Assembly: GCA_029706075.1 (NCBI GenBank)
Contig: JAINUG010000208.1
Span: 124,001 to 188,000, forward strand
Reading direction: 5' to 3'
Origin: Aldrovandia affinis
Lineage: Eukaryota; Chordata; Actinopteri; Notacanthiformes; Halosauridae
Length of the DNA stretch: 64,000 nt
In this document: one piece after another, positions 36,601 through 48,600 of the stretch
How the letters are laid out: each line of letters begins with the position of its first letter
Numbering within the stretch: position 1 is the stretch's first letter
The notes under the pieces: generated by a model
Database searches by the model: none
Told to the model about the DNA's origin: nothing
The model's input: only the letters and a program-made list of their open reading frames with translations
Made by a program: the position numbers and the translations under genes

Positions 36601-39600
36601 TTAATTAGCTGACTAGAGTGTGACACCATGAGTTTACAATATTGAACTTTTTCAAAATATTCAAATTTTGGGTTTTCATTAGCTGTAAGCCATAATCATC
36701 AAAATTAAAACAAATAAAGGCTTGAAATATTTCACTTTGTGTGTAATGAATCTATATATGAGTTTCACTTTTTGAATTGAATTACTGAAATAAATTAACT
36801 TTTCCACGATATTCTAATTTATTGAGATGCACCTGTATGCTGGAGAGTAATACAATTTTTATATTGTAGTTTCTGGGTTAACTAGGCATCCTGCAAATTA
36901 AGTAAGATACTGCATAAGATAATGCGTGCTCATAAATCTGCGGATAAGCGCTTGCGAGTACGTGTGGAGTACGGAGATGTAAATGTGCAAGAGTGTGTGT
37001 TTGTACCGCGTGTTGAGTCTGAATAATCGTGTGTGTGCGTGTACATGAGGGTACCGCATGTGGAGATGTAAACGTGTGCATGTACACATGAGTACTACGT
37101 GTTGAGGCTTACCTGGCTGGGCGTCTGTTCTCTTCCGCTCCTTCCTTCTCTTTTCTTTTCTGTTCCCCCTGTTCCTTTCCTTCTCTGTTGGTACACGGCC
37201 TCTGTGGACACACGGGGGGGGATGAAATACACTGGCAGAGAGAGAAAGAGAGAGACAATAGCAGAGAGGTGGTGGTATAGAGTGAGTGTGACGGAGAGAG
37301 ACATGTCAGGTGGATTTGTCTGGAATGTAAGTGTTTGAGAGCTGGAGAGTAAGGTATAGCAGACAGGGCTACTGGTACTGACACAGAGAATGATACACTG
37401 ATAGCAAAACTGTGTTCTGAACACAAAACATATTAGCCAATCACCACATTTATCAGTTTGTGTGCATCTCAGCACAGATATTTTATTTAGTGTCTGATGT
37501 CACTTTCACATCTATAGTTCGATAGATTTGGTCCGATTCAAGAGCAAGTTGCCACTTTGTTGCATTTTTCATTAGGTCCGGTTAGTGTTCACACGGTCCT
37601 GTGTTAAGCGAACCAAAATTTGTAAACAAAGGACACGCGGTCGTACAGGTCGTTCATCTATTGGACAGAAAATGTCCGTGGGAAAATCACTTTCTGGTCA
37701 CGGACAACATGGAGCAACAGCAGCGTATTGCGACTGCGATCATCACTTTCATGATTATGATTTGGTGTTCCAAAGTTTATCACTGAAAAGTTTGAAGACA
37801 AGCAACTGTGAAATGTGATCATCAGCCCATATTTCTATTAGAGGCCTCACCTCATCATTCCCCCATGTTTGTCCTCGACTCATTTTGCGACTAGTTACCG
37901 GTAGTTAGTTTGCTAGTCATTTCATCCCTTGCGCGGCTGTCTCTGACAAGTGTTAACGTCCGCTTTCAACCCACAATGCACTGTATTTTGGTTTGCTTCC
38001 TATATTAGGTCCTATATTAAGTACGATTATGTTCACACATGTAACGAACCAAACCGTGGTTCACTTGGAACCGGACTGAATCCCAACTTTTTGGGAGGAC
38101 CATGGTTCGATTGTTTGGTCCCCAGCAGAGTTCGAACGCATGTTCTCACCTCTCCAAACGAACCGGACTAAAAGAGTAAACGCACCCTGGTTCGATTCAA
38201 ATGGACCAAACAGGGTAGGTGTGAAAGGGACATGACAGTAGATTCATGCAGCACATCTCATGGAGTTCATAAAAAGGATAAAATAGCTAGGTAACAATTA
38301 CTAGGTATCTAGCAACCCTAGAGGCTAAATCCCCTGTATTTTACCACTTCTGGGTAAAATGATGCTGCTACCAAGGCCGAATTTCATTTTAGCTTGTGTG
38401 GTGTTATCAATATGGTTATTAATAGAGGTAGACCGATTTGGATTACAAATATTATCCAAAAACAACAACGATAATGCAATCAACCATTTGAGTTGCTAAA
38501 AGGAGCTAGCTTATTCTGAGCAAAATAAACATTACCTAGCAAAACAGCTTACTGAACATGGTGGAAAAATGTGCATTTGGTTGTTAGCTAGCTAACATTA
38601 GTCACGGCTGTTTGCAGGCAAGTAACTGCTTGCGTGAGTGCAAAGAATCTTGTCATTACTTAATGACACCAAATAACAGATGCCTACACAAGTTTAATAT
38701 TTTCTGTAATATTCATTAAATGGCAAAGGAAATATATTTCGATGTATATGTGGGGTTGGCATCCCTCCTCCATGCCACAACTTCCAGAACTCTGGGCTAT
38801 GCTCTATAGTCACCCGATCCGAGAGGTAGCGTCAGGAAGCAAGATACTGACACTGGAGGGAGCGCCTTTAAAATACATGAATAAAATGATAACTTTTTTT
38901 TGTCTTTAAATAAACCAGCCATATCGACGTCCTCACCTTCCGATGCAGTTATTTTGGAAAATGCTAATATCGGCCCGGCCGATCAATTGGTCGACCTCTA
39001 GTTAGTAATTAATCTAGCTGGCTACAGCTATGTTTGGTTTCATTCAGTTCTATTGTTGGAAACTGCTGCTGAAGGACTGAAGTGTCCAACTTAGAATATT
39101 AAACAATCTGTTAGAGCTGATGAAGAAGCTTTGAGCACAAATGTAAAATATATATAAATGTATAAAGGGCAGGTTTCCCTTCTCAGATGTAAATGGTAAG
39201 GTTCACATGATGCCTTTCTAGTGATATCGAAGAGGTGATCAGACAGGTAGACCAATTTGGAGGCTACAATTTGGCTAAGGTTGATCGACAATAATTATTT
39301 TCGCGTAGCACCCCCCCCAATAGTGGCCCAGCCTTTCGTATATTTTTCTGTATTTGGCCCTCAGTGGAAAAAGTTTGGACACCCCTGGGTTAGAGGAACA
39401 GAGAGAGCAAGATAGAAACAGTGCGTGAAAGAGGGAGAAGCAGAAAACAACACAGAGAAAGAGAGAGAGAGATAGAGAGGGAGGGACAGACATAAAGCAA
39501 GAAAGACCAATAGACAGATCTCCTCAGCGCACACTGTCAGTGTGAGAAGGTGAGCTGAACTCACTTACACCCAGACAGACACACAGTCAAGCCTGGTGCA

Positions 39601-42600
39601 TCGGTATTAGCATGGCAGGCTCATCATTGGAGGGAGGAGAGGAAGAGATGCAAACAATGACTCTTCTACACTGCAAAAAAGTGTACCTAAATTGAATTGA
39701 ATTGTGATTTTAATTTAATGCAGAGCAAGGAAGAGAGACAAAGACAGAGACAGAGAGAGGAGAGATAGGGAGAAAGAGTGAGAGATAGAAAATCGGGAGG
39801 CAGACCTTGCGGTGGCTCTCCCCCTCGTTTGCAGCGCCGTCTCCCTCTTGGTTTGCCTGTGAGCCTCTCCTCTTGCGGGGCGGGCCTGCAGGGGTGTCAG
39901 GGGACTCATCCCCATCTCTCTGAGTGCTGGCAGACTGAGCCACAGAGAAAGGGGCGAGCTTTAACCTTCTTGACCATCTTATACCAATATATACATTTTT
40001 GCCTTTCCCTTTCCCCCCCTCCCCACTGTTCATATAGATAAATTGCTAGAAAGTCTTCTTTGGATGCGTAGTATACCGTATTTAGAATGCAGAAATGATC
40101 ATTGATTTTGGGCGAACCATCACTTTAAGCCCATCCTAGCCCAGAGGGACAAAGCTAACTGTGTGACCAACCTTATGGACTACGCAATCAGGCTCAGCCT
40201 GTGCCTGGAACAAATGCTTTTATTTTGTTCATGATTGTAAATTGCACTTCTCCCCCTCTAATCTAAATCAACCCTCAATCATACTCCGAATCATTATGTT
40301 TTTACATATTCTTAATTTGTAAACTGCCAGTAAAGTCTGACAGTGTTGCTCTAGCAGAGCCAAGCCTGCTGCAGCCCTTTCCTTGTGGGTGACAGTTGGA
40401 CCCGAGAGAAAGAGGAATTTTATTTTTGTCATGTACAGTGAGAGCAGGGACTCTATACTGCTTGCACACTGTACAATTACTGAGGTAAATGTTGAACAGG
40501 AATTATGGAAGTTCAGCTAAATTAACCATTATGTACAGTCTACATAAAAAACAAGAATGTTTTTTCTTGTTTTGGGGAACATGTTTATCGAACAGTTACA
40601 ATCTTACTCACCCTCCTGCTTCTGGGAACGGCGCAGGATTTGTCATCCGAGGAAGAGGACGATCCAGAGGAATGCGAGGAAGATGACGCAGATTCGGAGT
40701 CAGATGAAGAGGAGTCGCTGGAAGGCGAGGAACGCCTCTCTCGCTCCCGCTCTCTTTCGGCCTCATTCTCCTCTGGAGGCGGCGAGGGGGGCAGTACGGG
40801 CCCCATGGCCCCGAGCAGGCCGCTCTCTGCCTCCATCGCTCTTTTGGGGGCTTCGGGTCTCTCAACCTCAGGCGGTTTTGGTCTCCCTCCGGCGGAGGCG
40901 CATCCGCGATCCTCTCGCTGCCTCCCCGGCTCACTCCGCCCCTCTCGGTTATTCGGTTCAGACATCTCGGCGGGGGCCCTCTTTTCCATGGCTGTTCCCT
41001 CTGGCCAGGGCGGCCTGGAGGCGGGTTGGGGTCCCACCACAAGCACACCCCCAGCCGGGGGCAGCGGCCCCTGGAGAACTCCCTCTCTTTGCGGGTGCGC
41101 GCATGGGATGATGGCGCTCTCCGCGGCAGGGATGGCGGACTCCCCCCCACTGGCCCCCTCCTCGCCCAGGCCGGGCCTTCGCGGGGAGGAGGGCAGGGTC
41201 GGAGCCTCTGGAGGGGGGGTGTCAGAGAAGGTGCGGGGCCTCTTGATGAGTGGAGTGGCGGAGGCGGAGGAAGGAGAGGAGAGCAAGGGGGTGTCCCTCA
41301 GGAAGCGGAACTTCTTGGAGGAGGGCTGGGGAGAGAGGGGCGTGGAGGGTTGGGGTGAGGTTGTCTGGCTCTCTCCCGGCCTCCCGGGCGGCTTGGTTAA
41401 GGAGTGGCTCGTAGCAGGCTCCTCCTTCTCTTGGTCTTTCTTTTCTGCTTCGGGAATCATCCCAGCCACAGCTGACAGAGCCGGCGTGGAAATCAGGGAA
41501 GAGGTGAGACCTCCGAATTCTCGTCCACGTTTCCAAGGGGGCAGACGACTCTCCCTCTCCCTGTCCTTCTCTTTCTCCAGTACTACCCGCTCCTCTCTCT
41601 CCCGCTCAAATGCCTTCTCTCTCTCCTCTCGTTCTTTCAGCTGTGCCCTCTCTCTCTCCTCTCGTTCCTTCTCCTTCTCGTGTTCAAGGGCCTTCTCTCT
41701 CTCCGCTATTTCTCTCTGCAGAGCCTTCTCCCTCTCCTCTCGTTCTTTCTCCCTCTCTCGTTCAAGGGCTTTCTCTCTTTCCTCTCGTTCTCTCTGCAGA
41801 GCTTTTTCCCTCTCCTCTCGTTCCTTCTCCTTCTCGCGTTCAAGGGCCTTCTCTCTCTCCGCTATTTCTCTCTGCAGAGCCCTCTCCTTCTCCTCTCGTT
41901 CTTTCTCCCTCTCTCGTTCAAGGGCTTTCTCTCTTTCCTCTCGTTCTCTCTGCAGAGCTTTTTCTTTCTCCTCTCGTTCTTTCTCCCTCTCGCGTTCAAG
42001 GGCCTTCTCTTGCTCCTCTCTTTCCCTCTGCAAAGCCTTCTCCCTCTCCTCTTGCTCTTTCTCCCTCTCTCGTTCAAGGGCCTTCTCCCTCTCCTCCCTT
42101 TCTCTCTGCAGAGCTTTCTCTTTCTCCTCTTGTTTTTTCTCCCTCTCTCGTTCAAGGGCCTTCTCTCGCTCTTCTCGTTCTCTCTGCAGAGCGTTCTCTC
42201 TTTCTTCTCGTTCCTTCTCCCTCTCTCGTTCAAGGGCTTTCTCTCTCTCCTCTCGTTCTCTCTGCAGAGCCTTCTCTCGCTCCATCTCCCTCTCTCTATC
42301 CAGCGCCCTCTCCATCTCCTCCCTCTCTCGCACAAGGGCCTTCTCCCTCTCCCGCTGCATGTCTCCCACCTCTTGGCTGTCGGCCTTGTGGGTAGCCACA
42401 CCCTCTGCCTCTTTTGCTTTGGCAATGTCCCTCTCAGAGTCTTCAGATGTTGCCATGACGACTCTAGCAGGGGCGGTGGTGAGGCCAAAGGCCTGGAAAG
42501 GGCCACCCCTGGCACCCTGGTTGCTGGTAGCAACAGCAGTGCTGAAAGTGATGGTGGGGACCGCCGCCGAGGCCATACCCTTCTTGGCCATCAGGGCATC

Positions 42601-45600
42601 GCCCATGGAGGGTGGAACTGGGGTGGGCCCGGCCATGTGGGCAATCGCCATGACACCACCCTCGCGGAGCAAGTTGCCAGGAAACAGCGTGCCTGCCAGG
42701 CCATCGGTCGGTGTGACGGTTGCCACGGCACCCGCCAGCTCCTGCTCCTCGGACTCTGCTCTGCCCTTCTTCCTGCTCCCGGCAAAAGCCCCCTCGGACT
42801 CCATTTTGCGTGCTAGCAGGGTGAGTGGGCCAGGTTTACGCTCGCCGGCATGTGGCTCGGGGCTGCTGCTGTTACTGCTGGAGCTGCCACAGCTGGAGCT
42901 GCTGTCCTGCCGCTGCAGGGCAGGGGGGGAACGGCCACCCTCAGGGGGGTGTCTCCGTGCCCCTGCAACGCCCTCAGGCTCATCCAGGCTGGGAGGGCTC
43001 TGTTTGGGGGTCTCAGGCAGGGGAAAGGAGAGCTCCGGTGGAGGGGAGGGGGGCGGCGTAGGCTGGCGGAGCTGCAGCTGAGGGTGGTGGGGCAGCTGCG
43101 GGGGGATGTGCTGGGGGGGCTGGTGGGTTCGTCTGGGTCTCTCCCGTGCCGCCAGGCTGCTGGGGGGTTCCCAGCCGCCCCCTCTTCTGGGCCCCGCCCC
43201 CCAGTCTTCCTCCTCTTCTTCCTCTTCTTCATCGTCGTCGCTGTCATCATCACTGTCCTGCTGGGCTCTCTGCGCCCGGGACGCGGTCGGCTGGCTGGGC
43301 TGGGGGCTGGAATGGGCAGGGGCCGTTGGTTCTGGGCGGAGCTGGGACAAGCCCTGCCTCTCAGGCCCCCCGACCACACGCACGGAGAGCGAGGCCACGG
43401 CGCGGGGCGGGGCTGAGGGCGAGGATGGGGTGGGGTCATCCCGGCTTTGTCGGGCGGACGATCGCCTGGCCCGGCTCCCCGGGACCTCTTGGGGCCCCGG
43501 TTCTGGGGCAAGGGCATCCCCTTGTCCGTCTTGACCATGGTAGAATGCAGCTTTGCGGGCGTTGGAATGTGAGAATGGGGTGGCCGGTCCCATCGCTGCA
43601 TCCTCCGTCTCTCCCTCCCCGTCTTCCCTGCCCATCTCGTCTGTTCTTCCCCAACCCCTCTCTCCTTCCTCCTTCTCCTCTCGCTGGTCAAAGGGGTGTC
43701 GCTTGTTCTGGGCACCGGCAACAGGGGAGACTTCCTGTTGGACAGAGGAGAACGGTAGCTGAAAAGCATTACAGATAGCCGCAAACCCACCAACACTGGA
43801 AGCACAACAGACAGTATCCAGTCCAAGAGAATTGTATGCCTTTCTGCATTGGACACTCAAAAGTAAACCATGCAAAATTGACCAGTCTTTCTTAACTCTC
43901 CTTGACCTCCCTTGTTGGATCGGTCATTTCTTCCTGCCTCACTGACCAGATAATCTATTGTGCTGCTCCTACTTGGGCTCCTGGACAGGTTCTTACGATG
44001 CTGGTGTGCCCCATGGCCCCATTTTGGGTCCGCCTCCTAATACACTCAACCTGGTCTTTCAAATCACCGTAATGCAGATAGTCATTTCCCTTTTCCCCCC
44101 TTTGAGTTTCAAGTTTCCTTTCAGGTTTCAGCTTATTGTCCATCTCCTTCTAGTTACATTTCAACCTTCTTCCCACGCCAAAATATTTCTTGCAAATCTC
44201 TGAAGTGCAACACTGTCTCCCTTACTTCTGCTTACTTACACCGCGTGTAAACATTTTGTTCCGATTGAGTCACCATACGATTTCACATGAACTCAAATCA
44301 CATTTTATGAAATTACATTAGTTTTCCCCTTTTTTTATGAATACACACATTCTGCTGGTCGAAAACAAATATACTTTATTCATCTGTAAAAGACACTGTA
44401 AAAATTACATCCACTACCTCTCCCCGGCCCCCCTAACAGGTACAATCTTTCACGCCTCACGGTTCTTTCTCCCTTTATGGGATCTTAACTGCATTACAGA
44501 TATTGCATATTAACTGTATTCCTATCTAACAAACATAGTGTTTGCGATGCATGCCAAATGTAGTTATTTATCCTCGTTTGAGGAAAGGTTCTGACCTGGT
44601 CTGGTGGGGGACAGGAAGTGCTGTCATTGGCCTCAGCGTGGTCCTCGTGGTCTGGGCCTGCAGGGCTGTCCATGTCTAAGAGAAACCAAGGTCAGAGGTC
44701 AGACGCATGCTCCCAGACTCTCATTAGATGTTAATGTGTTAAAGGCAGACCAAGTGAGAGGGCTCCAATAGTACTGCTGATAAGGATGACACAATAATTG
44801 TGGGTGGGGGGGGTTGAAGAACCACCGGTCAATTGTCTCCTCAGTGCACACTGTCAAGTGTGAGAAGGTGAGCTGAACTCACTTACACCCAGACAGACAC
44901 AGTCCAGCCTGGCGCATCAGTATTAGCATGGCAGGCTCATCATCGGAGACGAACACATACATAGGGGGGATTTGATTTAGGTTTTTAAATTCCTAAAAGG
45001 GATTAACAAAGTGAACTTCCAAAGATGTTTAAGGTAAGTTCCGTTAGCAGAACAAGAGGCCACAGGTGGAAATTCGGCATTGATTAGGATTTTTTGTTGT
45101 TGTTGTTGTTGTTGTTGTCAATGTCTGGAACAGCTTGCCAGGTCAGGCAGTTGAGGCAGACACACTTTGGGTATTCAAGTCCAGGCTAGATGCATTACTA
45201 GATACTCTTTAGATTAGGACTTGATGAGCTTAGATGGCTGAACGGCCCTCTCTTGTCATTATGTATTCCTATGTGCATATACACACACTCGCATGCACCG
45301 AATTCTACATTTCCTAATTTTCATTTTCAAACATTTTCATTTCAAACATCAACATTTTCTGCAATGTTTCTTTTGCTCAGGCTTGGAGTCTGAATCAGTG
45401 TATACAGGTGCATTTCAATAAATTAGAATATCGTGGAAAAGTTAATTTATTTCAGTAATTCAATTCAAAAAGTGAAACTCATATTATAGATTCATTACAC
45501 ACAGAGTGAAATATTTCAAGCCTTTATTTCTTTTAATTTAGATGATTATGGCTTAGAGCTAATTAAAACCCCAAATTCAGTATCTCAGAAAATTTTAATA

Positions 45601-48600
45601 TTACATAAGACCAATAAAAACATGATTTTTAATACAGAAATGTCAGCCTTCTGAAAAGTATGTTCATGTATATGCACTCAATACTTGGATGGGGCTCCTT
45701 TTGCATGAATTATTGCATCAATGCGGCGTGGCATGGAGGTGATCAGCCTGTGGCACTGCTGAGGTGTTATGGAAGCCCAGGTTACTTTGATAGCGGCCTT
45801 CAGCTCGTCTTCATTGTTGGGTCTGGTGTCTCTCATCTTCCTCTTGACAATACCCCATAGATTATGGGGTTCAGGTCAGGCGAGTTTGCTGGCCAATCAA
45901 GCACAGTAATACCATGGTCATTAAACCAGGTATTGGTACTTTTGGCAGTATGGGCAGGTGCCAAGTCCTGCTGGAAAATGAAATCAGCATCTCCATAAAG
46001 CTTGTCAGCAGAAGGAAGCATGAAGTGCTCTAAAGTTTCCTGGTAGACGGCTACGTTGACTTTGGACTTGAGAAAACACAGTGGACAAACACCAGCAGAT
46101 GACACGGCACCCCAAATCATCACTGACTGTGGAAACTTCACACTGGACTTCAAGCAGCTTGGATTCTGTGCCTGTCCACTCTTCCTCCAGACTCTGGGAC
46201 CTTGATTTCCAAATGAAATGCAAAACTTACTTTCATCTGAAAAGAGGACTTTGGACCACTGAGCAACAGTCCAGTTCTTTTTCTCCTTAGCCCAGGTAAG
46301 ACGCTTCTGACGTTGTCTCTGGTTCAGGAGTGGCTTGACACGAGGAATGCGACAGTTGTAGCCCATGTCCTAGATGCGTCTGTGCATGGTGGCTCTTGAT
46401 ACACTGACTCCAGCCTCAGTCCACTCCTTGTGAAGCTCGTCCAAATTCTTGAATGGGCTTTGCTTGACAATCCTCTCAAGGCTGTGGTTATCCCTGTTGC
46501 TTGTGCACCTTTTCCTACCACACTTTTTCCTTCCACTCAACTTTCTATGAATATGCTTGGATACAGCACTCTGTGAATAGCCAGCTTCTTTAGCAATGAC
46601 CTTTTGTGGCTTACCCTCCTTGTGGAGGGTGTCAATGACTGTCTTCTGGACAACTGTCAAGTCAGCAGTCTTCCCCATGATTGTGTAGCCTACTGAACCA
46701 GACAGAGACCATTTAAAGGCTCAGGAAACCTTTGCAGGTGTTTTGAGTTAATTAGCTGATTAGAGTGTGACACCGTGAGTTTACAATATTGAACTTTTTC
46801 ACAATATTCTAATTTTCTGAGATACTGAATTTTGGGTTTTCATTAGCTGTAAGCCATAATCATCTAAATTAAAACAAATAAAGGCCTGAAATATTTCACT
46901 TTGTGTGTAATGAATCTATATATGAGTTTCACTTTTTGAATTGAATTACTGAAATAAATTAACTTTTCCACAATATTCTAATTTATTGAGATGCACCTGT
47001 ATGTTTATACATTTGATCATGTTATTAAAAACTATAACCGTATGAGGCAAACCTTAAGCAAAACAGTAATGAAAAGACATGTTTTGATTCACAAATAATT
47101 CACAAATAATGCATGTGAATTCAACCCCACAAGTAGTAGCACAGGTCACTCTATGCAGATACAATAGTAACTGAAGAATAAAAGTAGAGACAGGGTGATA
47201 CTGGGACAGGGCATAGTGGTGTGCACAGCAGTAGTTTGCAAGTAAGCTATTAAATAGGGACTCGCCATCAGCTTCAGCTGCCTCCCGTGCCTCTCTCTCC
47301 AGGCGCTGCCTCAGGAGCTCCTGCTGCTTCGCCAAGTACTGCTTTATAAAACTGTTCTGACTCATCTCCTCCCCAATCTGAAATGCAGAGACAATGCTTT
47401 AGAAAACTGTTTGGATTAATCTCCTCCCCAATCTGAAACGCAGAAAGACAGTGCTTTAGTACACTGTTGTCTTCTGTGCACTGCGGCCATCCTCAGCATC
47501 TCACCTGGGAGTTTGGCTGGAGTCCAATGTGAGCGGTCGAGGTTCTCTGCAGATTTTCCAACATCAGAGCCTGAAACACAGAAACAGAGGGCTTTAAACA
47601 TCCAACTGGCAAAATCCAAATTAACATTTTGTTGATGTTTAAAACAGAAAAACTTTCCCTACATTCTTATTGATTTAAACCCCCAGAGTAGTTATTTCTT
47701 TATGCATAAAGCTAAAATCCCATCGGTATAGCAAAAACCTACACCAGCACTCAAAACAAAGTATTTTACATAAGGACTGTTAATGCTTAACCAGGTTAAC
47801 GTTTTGAATTTAAGATTATTTACTCAGCAGGTGATGTTCCACAGTGGACTACGCAGGGACAGTATATGAAATAGTGCTATCATAAACTTAGGGTTAAGGT
47901 AATACTGTGATAGTAAATCATGTGGCAAAAGCTATTTTCATGCCGTAAAATAATATTTCAACTGTTGCCCTACTAAAATGTCTAAATAACCAATATTAAA
48001 TAATATAATACTGGACCTGGGGTGTCTGATAATGCCTGGGGTGTAATGATAATTTAATCTTGCATTTTGTTTTGTTTACAACACGATTGCGCATGTGCAG
48101 ACAGTTCTGATGGCAGAACTACCACACAAGGGCGGGAGATGCTTTGGTGGGAGATAACATTGAGTTAGTGGCTATAGCTAATGACTACAGTTAACCCATT
48201 AAGAAACAATGAAACATTGAGTTAGTGCACGTTGGTGTTGCTTTTTTTTTGGAAATTTTTTCCAAGTTTTAATAGAATAATTGCTTAGGTTTTACAGTTT
48301 TTTAATTTTAGGTCTGAATGGGTTAATTAGCTAAGAAAAAGGTATGATTCAATGTAAAGTACTAGTTAGGAAACATTCATCATGATTAACTAACGCTAGC
48401 TTGGAAACATTTCTGAATTTGAGTTTTGGACTGAGGAGACAGAAGATAGTCTGATTCATCTTTTTGAAGTACAGTCCTGTCTATACGAAACCAGCTTAAA
48501 ATGTTATTCCAATAAAATTATCAAACATAATGCCCTCTGCCACATTGTGGAGATTTAGGGTGTTTGTGGTAAGTTGTTCTTTCTCATTTTTGTCTGATGA

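Noticed and set aside
41600..42330. Regular repeat spacing that could suggest a CRISPR-like or satellite array
   Set aside because: The period is 78 bp with no unique spacers and it is an in-frame coding repeat of ACIN1 in a vertebrate genome.
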